From the NCBI GenBank assembly GCA_903837355.1, contig CAILUI010000460.1, positions 1-64,000 of the forward strand: DNA of 64,000 nucleotides. Reading direction: 5' to 3'. This DNA comes from an uncultured Victivallales bacterium (lineage in GTDB: Bacteria > Verrucomicrobiota > Lentisphaeria > Oligosphaerales > JAFGRS01). Both the position numbers and the translations under genes were made by a program. Under the pieces are notes generated by a model that saw only the letters and a program-made list of their open reading frames with translations, had not been told where the DNA came from and ran no database searches. Every line of letters begins with the position of its first letter. The first letter of the stretch is position 1. Of this stretch, positions 41,774-51,661 are shown one piece after another.

Positions 41774-43624
41774 ATGACCCCACACCAGGAGATCAAAGTC
41801 ACCTTCCAGCCCAGCGGGCGCCACGTGCATGTTCTGCCCGGCACGCGCATCCTCGAGGCCGCGGCGCGGGCCGGCATCATGCTGCGGAACCCCTGCGGCG
41901 GCACTGGCGTCTGCGGCAAGTGCCGTGTGCGGATCGAGCGCGGCAAGTGCCCGCCGACGGCGGCCTGCAGCACGGTGTTCGGCGCCGCCGAGTTGGCCCT
42001 GGGCTGGCGCCTGGCCTGCCAGTGTGCCGCAGAGGGCGAGGCCGTGGTTGACGTCCCGGCTGAGTCGCTGTTCGAGAGCGCGGCGCAGATCCTGATCACC
42101 GATTCCGGGGCCAAGGTGCACGGTACGCCCGCCCTGCATAAGGTGTACCTCGAACTCACGCCGCCGGACCTGGCGCATCCGCTTGCCGACCTGGAGCGCG
42201 TCGCCGCCGCGGTCGGCGTCGCCGAGATGCCGCTGGCACAACTCGCCCTGCTTCCCGACCAACTGCGGGCGGGTGGTTTCCGCGGCACCGCCGTCGTCTG
42301 CGCCGGCCAACTGCTGGACTGGGAGGCCGGGGACACGAGCGGCGACGCCTACGCCGTCGCCTTCGACCTGGGCACGACGACGCTGGTTGGGACCCTGATC
42401 AACACTGCTGACGGCAGTGAACGTGGGGTGGCGGCGACGATGAACCCCCAGATCAGTGTCGGCGACGATGTCATCAGCCGCATCGCGGCTGCCCGCGAGT
42501 CGCGGCACAACACCCTGCGCATGCAGGAGAGCGTGGTCCAGGCCTTCAATGGCCTCATCGAGCAACTGTGCCGCGAGGCGAAGGTGCCGCGGGAACGGGT
42601 CTACGAGGTCAGCGTGGCGGGCAACACGACCATGCAGCACCTGTTCTGCGCCATCAATCCCGCGGCCCTCGGCGAGATTCCCTTCGTGCCGGCCTACCGC
42701 AGCGCCCGCCGGGTTGCGGCCCGTGACGTCGGGCTGCAGATCCATCCGGCTGGCCGCCTCTTCGTCTTCCCCAACATCGGCGGCTTTGTCGGCGGCGACA
42801 CGGTCGCGGGGGTCCTGGCCAATGGCGTGCAACTCTCGACGGAGACCCTGCTTTTTGTTGATATCGGCACCAACGGCGAGATCGTCCTGATGCACAAGGG
42901 CCACCTGCGCGCCGCCTCCTGCGCCGCCGGGCCGGCTTTCGAGGGGGCCCGCATCGCCGCCGGCATGCGGGCGGCGGAAGGCGCGGTCGACAAGGTTGTG
43001 TTCGACGGCACGGACCTGGTCTGCAACGTCATCGGCGGCCGGCGCATGGCCGGCATCTGCGGCACGGCGCTGATCGACGCCGCCGCCGTGCTGCTCGACC
43101 TCGGGGTACTGGATCCGACCGGCCGCCTGCTGTCGGCGGAGGAGGTACCCGCGAGCGTGCCCACGGCGGTGCGTCAGCGCCTGCACCCGGATGGCAACGA
43201 CATCAAGGTCATGCTGGGCGCGGCCGCCGAGTCGCGCTCGGGCGAGCCGGTATACCTGCTGCAGCGCGACCTGCGCGAGTTGCAGCTCGCCTCTGGAGCC
43301 ATCCGTGCCGCCATCACCTTGCTGCTGCGTCAGGCCGGGCTCGAACCGCAGGATCTGGACGCCGTGCTGCTGGCCGGCGGCTTCGGCAACTTCATTCGTC
43401 GTGAGAACGCCTGTCGCATGGGCCTGCTGCCCGCCGTGCCGGTGCAGCGCATCCGCTTCGTCGGCAACGCCTCCAGCATGGGTGCCAAGGCCGTCCTGCT
43501 CGCGCACGAACTGCGGGCCGAGGCCGACCGCGTTGCACAGGTGACGGAGCACGTCGACCTCAGCCTCGACCCCGAGTTCCAGATGGAATTCGCGATGGCC
43601 ATGATGTTCCCCGAAGGGGCCTAG
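41774..43624 (+). CDS. RACo-like ASKHA protein: [2Fe-2S] ferredoxin domain plus corrinoid-activating ATPase domain
   Basis: A 616-residue protein. The N-terminal plant-type ferredoxin has Cys41, Cys47 and Cys50 (NPCGGTGVCGKC) and Cys82 (RLACQC). A linker is followed by the DUF4445/ASKHA ATPase: FDLGTTTLVGTLINT at about residue 196, VSVAGNTTMQHLF, LLFVDIGTNGEIVL and LLAGGFGNFIRRENACRMGL. In characterised relatives the pair drives ATP-dependent reduction of an inactive Co(II) corrinoid protein to Co(I) for methyl transfer. No corrinoid protein or methyltransferase is in this window, so its partner is unknown. GGAG lies 9 nt before ATG 41774. A perfect palindrome lies 75 nt downstream. Confidence 0.93.
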   Translation: MTPHQEIKVTFQPSGRHVHVLPGTRILEAAARAGIMLRNPCGGTGVCGKCRVRIERGKCPPTAACSTVFGAAELALGWRLACQCAAEGEAVVDVPAESLFESAAQILITDSGAKVHGTPALHKVYLELTPPDLAHPLADLERVAAAVGVAEMPLAQLALLPDQLRAGGFRGTAVVCAGQLLDWEAGDTSGDAYAVAFDLGTTTLVGTLINTADGSERGVAATMNPQISVGDDVISRIAAARESRHNTLRMQESVVQAFNGLIEQLCREAKVPRERVYEVSVAGNTTMQHLFCAINPAALGEIPFVPAYRSARRVAARDVGLQIHPAGRLFVFPNIGGFVGGDTVAGVLANGVQLSTETLLFVDIGTNGEIVLMHKGHLRAASCAAGPAFEGARIAAGMRAAEGAVDKVVFDGTDLVCNVIGGRRMAGICGTALIDAAAVLLDLGVLDPTGRLLSAEEVPASVPTAVRQRLHPDGNDIKVMLGAAAESRSGEPVYLLQRDLRELQLASGAIRAAITLLLRQAGLEPQDLDAVLLAGGFGNFIRRENACRMGLLPAVPVQRIRFVGNASSMGAKAVLLAHELRAEADRVAQVTEHVDLSLDPEFQMEFAMAMMFPEGA

Positions 43625-43698
43625 GAGCGGCTGGGTGCGGGTGGGGACGCGACAATGCCGTTAGGTGTCCCGTCCTGCTTGGCTGCACGGGGCGATTG

Positions 43699-43725
43699 CC
43701 GGTCGCCAGCCAGGCTGGCGACCGG
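43699..43725 (+). terminator. 27-bp palindrome downstream of the RACo-like gene
   Basis: CCGGTCGCCAGCC-a-GGCTGGCGACCGG is an almost perfect inverted repeat. No U-tract; probable transcription end or palindromic repeat. Confidence 0.55.
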
Positions 43726-44782
43726 GGTCGGGTACCGGCCGTTCGACGTGTGGCATCTGTGCCCTCCGAGTCATCCGTGGTGGATTCCCCCGTGTCGTCT
43801 CCGCTCCAGAGAGCCGGATTGACCACGGATGGAGCGGATTACACGGCTAGGAGAGATTGCGGGTATAGGCGTCCATACACTCTGCGGGCGCAATTTCCCT
43901 CGGGTTTCGTCCTTCCGACAATCTGGTCAGGCGCCCCCCGGCGCTGGGCGCCGGGCGCGTGTCAGTTCTGTAGGGGTTTGCTTGCACTCCATCCGCCGTC
44001 CCAACGCTGCGCTCCTGCGGCGGCACCCCCAGTCACAGAGGCCGCTGGTTCGCCTCTGCCTCTGCAGCCCCGAAGGGGCGTAATCCCTCAGCCCAGGGCA
44101 CCGCCCTGGGTACCGGGCATACCCCAGATTCTTAGCCCCGAAGGGGCGCGATACCTGGCGTGCGCCGCCCATGGACTGTCGGTATGCCGCCCCTGTAGGG
44201 CTCACTCTCGTTTACGATCCCATTCCCAGGGCGGTGCCCTGGGCTGAGGAATTGCCGCGCTTTCAGCGCTCCGAGCCGTCTGGCATTCACGCCAGGCCTC
44301 TCCGCAAGCCTCCCCCAAGGCCCACGTGACCCCATCCACCCGCCGGACGCAGCCGGAAGCGGAGCGGAAACCCCCACGGGGCTGACTGCGCCCCGGCGGG
44401 ACTTCTTGACTGCACCTGCAGTGCGCCTAAGTTACGATATGGGTCGTGGGCTATTCCGCGCTGACGCCTACGAATTCGGGGACCGTGCCGCCCGCCAGGG
44501 GCCGCAAGAGTGTGCCGGGTGTGGGGCGAGGGCTGCCTGCCGCGCGGGGGCAGACGCTGGGCACCAGGGGGCGCAGAGGCGCAGCCGAGCGCAGAGCTGT
44601 AGAGAAAGAGAGTTTCCGGGTCGGACCGGGCGTGCGCAGCGGGCCGCGCCAACACCCCAGTGTTGCGCCCTGTGCCCCGCCGTGCCGGTTCTGCTTACCA
44701 GCCATCCGTTTCCGTCTGACTGCCGCGACGGGGCCGGCCGGGTGTTAGGTGCGGTTGCTGAAAGGCGAAAGGGGCGAAGGTC
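43726..44782. repeat. Repeat-rich non-coding region with inverted REP-like palindromes
   Basis: More than 1 kb without a convincing gene. CCCAGGGC-acc-GCCCTGGG at 44092-44110 (preceded by ccctcag) recurs inverted at 44225-44243 (followed by ctgagg). Two agccccgaaggggcg words lie at 44066 and 44134. A GC-rich hairpin (ggcgctgggcgcc) is at about 43941. The segment 44440-44780 is GC-rich with no supported frame and should hold the promoter of the 1978-residue gene; I cannot point to a confident -35/-10. Confidence 0.6.
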
Positions 44783-47700
44783 ATGCGACTGAGACGCTGC
44801 TGGAGCCGTGTCCTGACCTCTCTGCTGGCCCTCTGGGGCGCGGGGGCTGCGCGAGCCGCAGGGCCCCCGACAGCGTTCACGTACCAGGGGCAGTTGCAGC
44901 AGGCCGGCGTGCCGGTCGAGGGGCCCTGCGACTTCCGCTTCAGCCTCTGGGATGCCGAGACCGGCGGCGCCCAGGTCGGGCCCGCCCTCGCGCAGGACGG
45001 CAGGGGGGTTCACGGTGGCGCCTTCACCGCGCTTCTGGACTTTGGCACCGACCCCTTTGATGGTCGGGCGCTGTGGCTCGAGGTCGCGGTCGCCGTCCCG
45101 GCCGGGAGCGGCGCCTTCACCGTCCTGCAGCCCCGCCACGGCCTCACTCCGACCCCGTATGCTCTGTATGCGCTGCGGACGCCGTGGGCAGGAGTGGTGG
45201 ACCGGCCGGCGGTACTCACCAGCCTCAACGGGGTCAGCCACGACGGTGGCGACGTGCGGATCGTGGGCGGCGCCGGGATCTCCATCAGCGCCGACGGCGT
45301 CGCGAAGACGATCACGATCTCGGCCGTTGGCGCGGCGGGCGATGCCGATACCCTGGATGGGCTCCATGCGGCGGCGTTTGTGCAGGCGTCCGCCCTCAAC
45401 GACGGCGATCCCGGCACCACGCCGCTGGGCTGGCAGGACATCGTCGGCCGACCCCTGCTCGGCGACATCACCGCGGTCACGGCGGGCGAGGGCCTCGTGG
45501 GCGGTGCGACCGAGGGCGCCGCAGCCCTGCGCGTCGGGGCCGGGCCGGGGATCGCGGTGACCGGCGTGGGCGTGGGACTTGCCCCCGCGTACCTGGACGG
45601 CAGTGCCTTTGACACACGCTTCCTGAACGCCGGCGAGGCTGGCGCGGTCACGACTGAAATGGTGGCCGATGGCAGCGTGACCGGCGCGAAGGTCGCGGAC
45701 GGAACGCTGACCGGCGTGGACCTCGCCGCGATGGGCGCCAGCACGGGCCAGGTCCTCAAGTGGGACGGCACGACCTGGGCCCCCGGCACCGATGCCACCG
45801 CGGGCGGGGCCGGGTTCGACGCGGACCTGCTCGATGGCCTGGACAGCGCGGCCTTTGCGCGGGTCGTCCACGAGCACGACAGCGCCTACGTCAACGAAGG
45901 TCAGGCCGGGAGTCTCACCACGGCCATGATCCTGGACAGCGCGGTCACGGATGCCAAGATCGCCGGGGTGGCGTGGTCGAAGCTCACCGGCGTTCCTGCC
46001 GGCCTCGCCGATGGCGACCAGGACACGCAGTACAGCGCGGGTGCCGGCCTGACGCTGGTCGGCACGACGCTCAGCGTGGCCGACGCCGGGGTCACGTCGG
46101 AGAAGCTGGCGGCGAGTGCGGTGACCGGCGCGAAGGTCGCGGACGGGACGCTGACCGGCGTCGACCTCGCCGCGATGGGTGCCAGCACGGGCCAGGTCCT
46201 CAAGTGGGACGGCACGACCTGGGCACCTGGCACCGATGCCACCGCGGGCGGGGCCGGTTTCGACGCGGATCTGCTCGATGGCTTGGACAGCGCGGCCTTC
46301 GCGCGGGTCGTCCATGAGCACGCGGGGGAGGCAATCGCCAGTGGCACGGTGGCCGCCGAGCGCCTCGCGGCCGAACTGGCGCGCGACAGTGAGGTCCTGG
46401 GCCTGGTGCTCGCCGGCGACGGCGCGGGCAGCGGCCTGGACGCCGACCTCCTCGACGGCCTCCATGCCAGCACTTTTGCCACGACCGCGGCCCTGGACGA
46501 CGGCAACCCTGCCACCGCTCCCGTGGGCTGGGCCGATCTGCGAGACGTCCCCGCCGGGTTTGCCGACGGCGTCGACAACACCGGCGTCTACGTCGCCGGC
46601 GATGGGCTGAGTCTTGGCGGGATCGAGTTCCGGGTCGACTACACCCGCGTGGCGGCGGCCAGCCATGAGCACTCCACCGCGAGCATCACCAGCGGTGTCT
46701 TCGATGACGCCCGGATACCGGCCAGCGTGACCCGCGACAGCGACGTCGTGGGCCTGGTGCTCGCCGGCGACGGCGCGGGCAGCGGCCTGGACGCCGACCT
46801 TCTTGACGGCCTCCATGCCAGCAGTTTCGCCACCATCGCGGCCCTGAATGACGGCGACCCCACCACCGCTCCGGTCGGCTGGGCAGACCTGGCTGGGAAC
46901 GGGGCCGCGGACGGCCAGATCCTCAAGTGGAGTGCCGCGGCCAGCGCCTGGGTTCTGGCGGCCGACGAGCACGGCGCTGCCGGCACCACCTATGTCGCCG
47001 GGGAAGGCCTCGATCTCTCCGGTGCCGTGTTCAGCATCGAGCCGGGCGGCATCACCAGTGCCCACCTGGCCGACGGCACGATCGGCCTTGCCGACCTCGG
47101 GCGCAACGGAGCCGCCGACGGCCAGCTCATCGCCTGGAGCGACGCTCTGGGAGCCTGGACGCTCACGAGCGACCACGACACGACCTACGTCGCCGGTACC
47201 GGGCTCTACCTCGGCGGGACTCAGTTCGCCGTCGACTTCGACGTCGTCGCCGCCCGTGTGCACTTCCATACGGGAGAGGAGCTCGCCTCGGGTCTGGTGG
47301 ACGACGCCCGTCTCCCCGCCGGGGTGGCCCGCGATGCGGAGGTCCTCGGGCTGGTGCTCGCCGGCGACGGCGCGGACAGCGGCCTAGACGCCGACCTCCT
47401 CGATGGCCAACACGCCAGCGTCTTCGCCACCGCGGCGGCTCTCAGCGATGGCAATGCCGCCACCACCCCGGTCGGCTGGGCCGACCTTCAGGGCGTTCCC
47501 GCCGGCTTTGCCGACGGCACCGACAACGACTCTGGCGGCGATATCACCGCCGTCACGGCCGGCACCGGGCTCAGCGGCGGCGGTACGGCCGGAGACGTGA
47601 ACGTGAGCATCGGCGCCGACGCCGTGGACGCGAGCCTGCTCGCCGATACCCTGACCCTGGACGCTGCGCTCAAGGTGACGGGCGGGTTCAGTGTCGAGTT

Positions 47701-50700
47701 CGAGAACTCCCTCGCCGCCGGGCAGTTCCTGCTGGACTTCAGCAGCGACAGCCCGACCCCCGACCAGAAGTTCCTGGTCATCGCCAAGGGCACCGCCTCC
47801 CCGGTCCAGATCTTCGCGGTGGACGAGGATGGCGATGTCACCGCCACCCGCTTCATCGGCGACGGCTCCCTGCTCACCGGGGTGGTGGCGAGCGACCTCG
47901 AGTCCAGCGGCGCCGTCGGCACCGCCGACCTGGCCCCTGACGCGGTGACCTCGGACCAGATCCTCAACGGGACGATCCTGCTGGCCGACCTCGGACAGAA
48001 CGGTGCGGCCAGCGGCCAGGTGCTGAAGTGGAACGGCAGCGCCTGGCAGGCCGCCGCCGACACCGACACCACCTACACGGCCGGCAACGGGCTGACCCTG
48101 AGCGGTACCGTGTTCAGCGTCACCGCCGACAGCCTGGACTTTGCGGAGCTGCAGGACAGCCTGGACCTGGATGCCGCCACCAGCATTGCCTTGGCCGCCT
48201 ACACCCTCGCGATCAACCTCAGCGGCACCGGTGACCTCGTCGTCCAGGACAACGGCGTCACCCAGCACACCTTCTTCGATAACGGCAACGTCCAACTCGG
48301 CAACGACGCGGAGCTATTTGTGGACAGCGCCAACACCCGGGTCGGGATCGGGACCGCCACCCCGGCCACGACCTTGCAGGTCAACGGCACCGCCCGGATC
48401 GGGAGCAACCTCGAGGTCGATGGCTCCTTCGTCTACGTCAACCGCGACGGCCCGGATGCCCTCGCGGCGGTGTACTTCTACGATGGCGGGAGCGCCACTG
48501 GCGAGTCCCTGCAGTGGTACGATTCCAGCTCGCTGTTCAGACTCAGTGCGGGCCTGCGGATCGACGGGGAACTGCTCACGACGGGAACAGAGATTACCGT
48601 CAATATCGGTGGCCCGGACGCCACGCAAACCATCTTCTTCTATAACAACACTTCCATTGCCGGAGAGTACTTCCGCTGGGACGATCCGAACGACCGATTC
48701 GTGCTGAGCGATTCGCTGTATATTGGCGCCGACAGTTACGGCGACGACGACTTTCTCTACTTCGATCAGGTTGAGTACCTGAAGTGGAATAACGCTGCCG
48801 AGCGGTTCGACTTCAGCAAGGACCTCTCGATCGGGGCGGACAGCGACGGCGATGACGACTTCCTCTACTTCGATGCCGGGCTCCGTTCCCTGAAATGGGA
48901 CAACGCCATCGGCCAGTTCGAGTTCAGCGACTCGCTCTCCATTGGCGCCGACTCCACCGCTGACGACGACTATCTCTACATGGACGTCCGCGCGGAGTAC
49001 CTGAAGTGGGACAACTCCGCCGGCCAGTTCGAGTTCAGCGACTCGCTCTCCATCGGCGCCGACTCCGCCGCTGACGACGATTATCTGTACATGGACGTCC
49101 GCGCGGAATCGCTGAAGTGGGACAACGCCGCCGGCCAGTTCGAGTTCAGCGACGATCTGTCGGTTGTCGGCGGCCTGGCCGTGACCGGCACCTTGACCCT
49201 CGACAGCCTGCGGGCGAACGGGACGGATCTCTACGTGAACTACGACGGCCCCGACGGCACGGCCAGCTTGTACTTTTACAACGCGAGCAGCAACATCGGC
49301 GAGTCCCTCCGCTGGGTGGACGGCACCGAGCAGTTCGAGTTCTCGGACGACCTGAGCGTTGGGGGAAAGGTCACCGCGACCGCCACGGCAACCGGCGTCT
49401 CCGGAACGGCCACCAGCGCCGGCGGTACGGCCGTCCACGGCATGGCCACGGCCACGGGGGTTGCGGCCAACTACGGCGGCCGGTTCTCGGCGGCGGGCAA
49501 TACCGGCCGCGGCGTGGAAGGCCGGGGAACGGCGACCGGGGCGGTGACCAACTACGGCGGGCACTTCACAGCGAACGGCGACTCAGGTCGCGGCGTGGTG
49601 GGCGTCGCGGAGGCAAACGGGGCTGTGGCCAACTACGGCGGGCATTTCAGCGCGGACGGCGACGGGGGCGTGGGGATAGTCGGCACGGCCGGCGCCAGCG
49701 GCGCCGTGACCAACTACGGCGGCCAGTTCCTGGCTTCGGGCGATACCGCTGTCGCGGTCAAAGGCAACGCCAGCGGCACGGCTGCCGCCACCAACTATGG
49801 CGGCCACTTCATGGCGGCGGGTAAGAGCGCCCGCGCCGTGTTCGGCTATGCCCACGCAACCGGCGCCGCCACACCCAACTACGGTGGCTACTTCGAGGCC
49901 GCGGGGGACACCGGAAACGGAGTCTATGCTTCAGCCACCGCCACCTCCAGCCAGAACTACGGCGGCTACTTCGAGGCCGCGGGTACCAGCGCGCGGGCAG
50001 TCTTCGCGCGGGCCACCGCCACCACCGGCCTGAACTACGGCGGCAAGTTCGATGCGGCCGGAGACGCGGGTCGGGCCGTCTTCGGCGATGCCTCGAACGC
50101 TGGGGCTGTCACCAACTACGGCGGGTATTTCACCGCCCAGGGAACCACGGGCTGCGGGGTCTATGGCTCCGGCAAGGCGTACGACTTCTACGCCAACGGC
50201 GTCGGCACCAACTACGGACCGTTCACCGGCGCCCACGAGGTGAAGTTGGAAGCCGGGCTGCCGGCCGACCTCCAGCCGGGGCTGATCTTCTCGGCCACCG
50301 GCGAGACCCAGGTCCGCACCGCGGACGGCCAGGTCAGCCTGTCCTCCACCCTGCCCACGGTGCGCCTGGCCTGCATCGCCAACGACAAGGCGGTGTTCGG
50401 GGTGCTGGTGATGGAGGCGCCACTGCCCAAGGATCACTGGTACGCCACGCAGGCCGGGGAGCGCTTCGCCATCCTCAATGCGCTAGGCGAGGGGCGGGTC
50501 TGGGTCTGCGACGCCAACGGCCCGGTCCAGACGGGCGACTACATCACCACGTCGGCGGTCCCGGGCTACGGCCAGAAGCAGGACGACGACCTCCAGCACT
50601 CGTACACGCTGGGCAAGGCGATCGAAACCGTGGACTGGGACCAGGTCACGGAGACGGTCGAGTTCCAGGGTCGGCGCGTGAAGGTGTATCTGATCGCCGT

Positions 50701-50719
50701 GGTCTACACCAGCGGCTGA
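44783..50719 (+). CDS. Giant secreted repeat protein, tail-fibre/adhesin-like
   Basis: 1978 residues, with signal peptide. The first domain (TAFTYQGQLQQAGVPVEGPC, FSLWDAETGG) is common at the N-terminus of large planctomycete-type surface proteins. Three repeat systems follow: residues about 190-880 with units around LVLAGDGAGSGLDADLLDGL and ILKWSAAASAW; about 1310-1460 with 37-residue units (SIGADSxxDDDYLYMD...YLKWDN); and about 1530-1790 with ten or so ~33-residue NYGGxFxAxGDxxRxV units. The final 180 residues (LPADLQPGLIFSATGE, GDYITTSAVPGYGQKQDD) look like a trimeric-fibre C-terminal or chaperone-like domain. Two ~200-bp stretches (from 45677 and 46121) are nearly identical. Probably an exposed fibre. 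Followed 39 nt later by a secreted partner. Confidence 0.85.
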   Translation: MRLRRCWSRVLTSLLALWGAGAARAAGPPTAFTYQGQLQQAGVPVEGPCDFRFSLWDAETGGAQVGPALAQDGRGVHGGAFTALLDFGTDPFDGRALWLEVAVAVPAGSGAFTVLQPRHGLTPTPYALYALRTPWAGVVDRPAVLTSLNGVSHDGGDVRIVGGAGISISADGVAKTITISAVGAAGDADTLDGLHAAAFVQASALNDGDPGTTPLGWQDIVGRPLLGDITAVTAGEGLVGGATEGAAALRVGAGPGIAVTGVGVGLAPAYLDGSAFDTRFLNAGEAGAVTTEMVADGSVTGAKVADGTLTGVDLAAMGASTGQVLKWDGTTWAPGTDATAGGAGFDADLLDGLDSAAFARVVHEHDSAYVNEGQAGSLTTAMILDSAVTDAKIAGVAWSKLTGVPAGLADGDQDTQYSAGAGLTLVGTTLSVADAGVTSEKLAASAVTGAKVADGTLTGVDLAAMGASTGQVLKWDGTTWAPGTDATAGGAGFDADLLDGLDSAAFARVVHEHAGEAIASGTVAAERLAAELARDSEVLGLVLAGDGAGSGLDADLLDGLHASTFATTAALDDGNPATAPVGWADLRDVPAGFADGVDNTGVYVAGDGLSLGGIEFRVDYTRVAAASHEHSTASITSGVFDDARIPASVTRDSDVVGLVLAGDGAGSGLDADLLDGLHASSFATIAALNDGDPTTAPVGWADLAGNGAADGQILKWSAAASAWVLAADEHGAAGTTYVAGEGLDLSGAVFSIEPGGITSAHLADGTIGLADLGRNGAADGQLIAWSDALGAWTLTSDHDTTYVAGTGLYLGGTQFAVDFDVVAARVHFHTGEELASGLVDDARLPAGVARDAEVLGLVLAGDGADSGLDADLLDGQHASVFATAAALSDGNAATTPVGWADLQGVPAGFADGTDNDSGGDITAVTAGTGLSGGGTAGDVNVSIGADAVDASLLADTLTLDAALKVTGGFSVEFENSLAAGQFLLDFSSDSPTPDQKFLVIAKGTASPVQIFAVDEDGDVTATRFIGDGSLLTGVVASDLESSGAVGTADLAPDAVTSDQILNGTILLADLGQNGAASGQVLKWNGSAWQAAADTDTTYTAGNGLTLSGTVFSVTADSLDFAELQDSLDLDAATSIALAAYTLAINLSGTGDLVVQDNGVTQHTFFDNGNVQLGNDAELFVDSANTRVGIGTATPATTLQVNGTARIGSNLEVDGSFVYVNRDGPDALAAVYFYDGGSATGESLQWYDSSSLFRLSAGLRIDGELLTTGTEITVNIGGPDATQTIFFYNNTSIAGEYFRWDDPNDRFVLSDSLYIGADSYGDDDFLYFDQVEYLKWNNAAERFDFSKDLSIGADSDGDDDFLYFDAGLRSLKWDNAIGQFEFSDSLSIGADSTADDDYLYMDVRAEYLKWDNSAGQFEFSDSLSIGADSAADDDYLYMDVRAESLKWDNAAGQFEFSDDLSVVGGLAVTGTLTLDSLRANGTDLYVNYDGPDGTASLYFYNASSNIGESLRWVDGTEQFEFSDDLSVGGKVTATATATGVSGTATSAGGTAVHGMATATGVAANYGGRFSAAGNTGRGVEGRGTATGAVTNYGGHFTANGDSGRGVVGVAEANGAVANYGGHFSADGDGGVGIVGTAGASGAVTNYGGQFLASGDTAVAVKGNASGTAAATNYGGHFMAAGKSARAVFGYAHATGAATPNYGGYFEAAGDTGNGVYASATATSSQNYGGYFEAAGTSARAVFARATATTGLNYGGKFDAAGDAGRAVFGDASNAGAVTNYGGYFTAQGTTGCGVYGSGKAYDFYANGVGTNYGPFTGAHEVKLEAGLPADLQPGLIFSATGETQVRTADGQVSLSSTLPTVRLACIANDKAVFGVLVMEAPLPKDHWYATQAGERFAILNALGEGRVWVCDANGPVQTGDYITTSAVPGYGQKQDDDLQHSYTLGKAIETVDWDQVTETVEFQGRRVKVYLIAVVYTSG

Positions 50720-50758
50720 TCCCGGCAGAGGCCTGCACCGCAGGTCAGGGAGACACGC

Positions 50759-51586
50759 ATGGGCCTTTGCTTCGAGGAGTCGAGACGCCCGCCGAGCCGT
50801 GGCGTCGCCGTCCTGCGCTGGCGCGTCAGGCATCGCGGCGCCATGGCGTGCGCCGCCGGTTGTGCGCTGGCGCTGGCGGCCCTGTTCGCGCGGGTGCAGG
50901 GGGCTGACCTCGAGATCGCCCGGCAGGCCATTGCCGGCGGCGGCGGGAGCGCGACCGGCGACGGACTCACGATCGAGGCCACCCTCGGCCAGGCAACCGT
51001 GGGGAGCGCCGCCGACGGGGCTCAGCGGGAACTGCACGCCGGGTATTGGGTCCCGGTGCTCGTCCTGAGCTTCGATCTGGATCTGGCGTTTGGGTGGAAC
51101 CTGGTGTCCGTCCCCATTCAGCCCCTCGACGGGGGGGTCGACACGGTGTTCCAGGGTTTGCAGGCAGGTCGCGTCTGGGAATGGTCGCGGGGGGCGTACC
51201 GGCCAGCGACCGAGATCGTGCCAGGCACCGGATACTGGCTCTACTGCACGACTCCCGCGACGGCGCGGGTCCGGGGCCGGCGGGTGAGCGACCCGGTCCG
51301 GGACCTGGCCGCGGGCTGGGCGCTGATCGGCCCGGTTGCCGGGCCGCCCTACGCGCCGGTGCCCTTGCCGCTCGAGGGCGAGCCGGCTGGATCGGTGTGT
51401 CTGCCTCTCTGGGGCTTTTCCGCGGGCGGCTGCACGCCGGTGGTGAGTGCGCTGGAGTGCGGCCAGGGGTACTGGGTCTACTCCCGGCGGCGCAACGTGG
51501 TCTGGAGTGCCGACGCAACGGTCCCGCTATCGACCGGGTCTCTGCGTACAGAAGCCATTGGCCTACAGTCACTACCCACCGAGTAG
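50759..51586 (+). CDS. Secreted protein with GWNLVSVP-type repeats
   Basis: A 275-residue protein with AGGGAG 7 nt before ATG 50759. A hydrophobic signal segment lies at about residues 28-48 (MACAAGCALALAALFARVQG), so a later start at that Met is possible. Residues 50-100 contain a short beta motif (IARQAIAGGGGSATGDGLTI, LHAGYWVP). Two halves then follow the pattern FGWNLVSVPIQP ... GTGYWLYC and AGWALIGPVAG ... GQGYWVYSRR, a repeat seen in many secreted proteins of Planctomycetota-like bacteria. The function is unknown. It lies 39 nt after the giant fibre gene, probably in one operon. Confidence 0.65.
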   Translation: MGLCFEESRRPPSRGVAVLRWRVRHRGAMACAAGCALALAALFARVQGADLEIARQAIAGGGGSATGDGLTIEATLGQATVGSAADGAQRELHAGYWVPVLVLSFDLDLAFGWNLVSVPIQPLDGGVDTVFQGLQAGRVWEWSRGAYRPATEIVPGTGYWLYCTTPATARVRGRRVSDPVRDLAAGWALIGPVAGPPYAPVPLPLEGEPAGSVCLPLWGFSAGGCTPVVSALECGQGYWVYSRRRNVVWSADATVPLSTGSLRTEAIGLQSLPTE

Positions 51587-51661
51587 CGCCACCTCGGCGA
51601 GGCCCCCGAGCGCCATCGCTGTGGGTCTTGGGTCTGAACCGAACCCACTATGGAGGGGCAG

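Noticed and set aside
40493-43552. 1019-codon open frame on the minus strand
   Set aside because: Antisense shadow of the CapA-like and RACo-like genes; composition is Arg/Gln/Gly-rich without domains.
44468-47269. 933-codon open frame on the minus strand
   Set aside because: Antisense to the repeat region of the giant surface protein.
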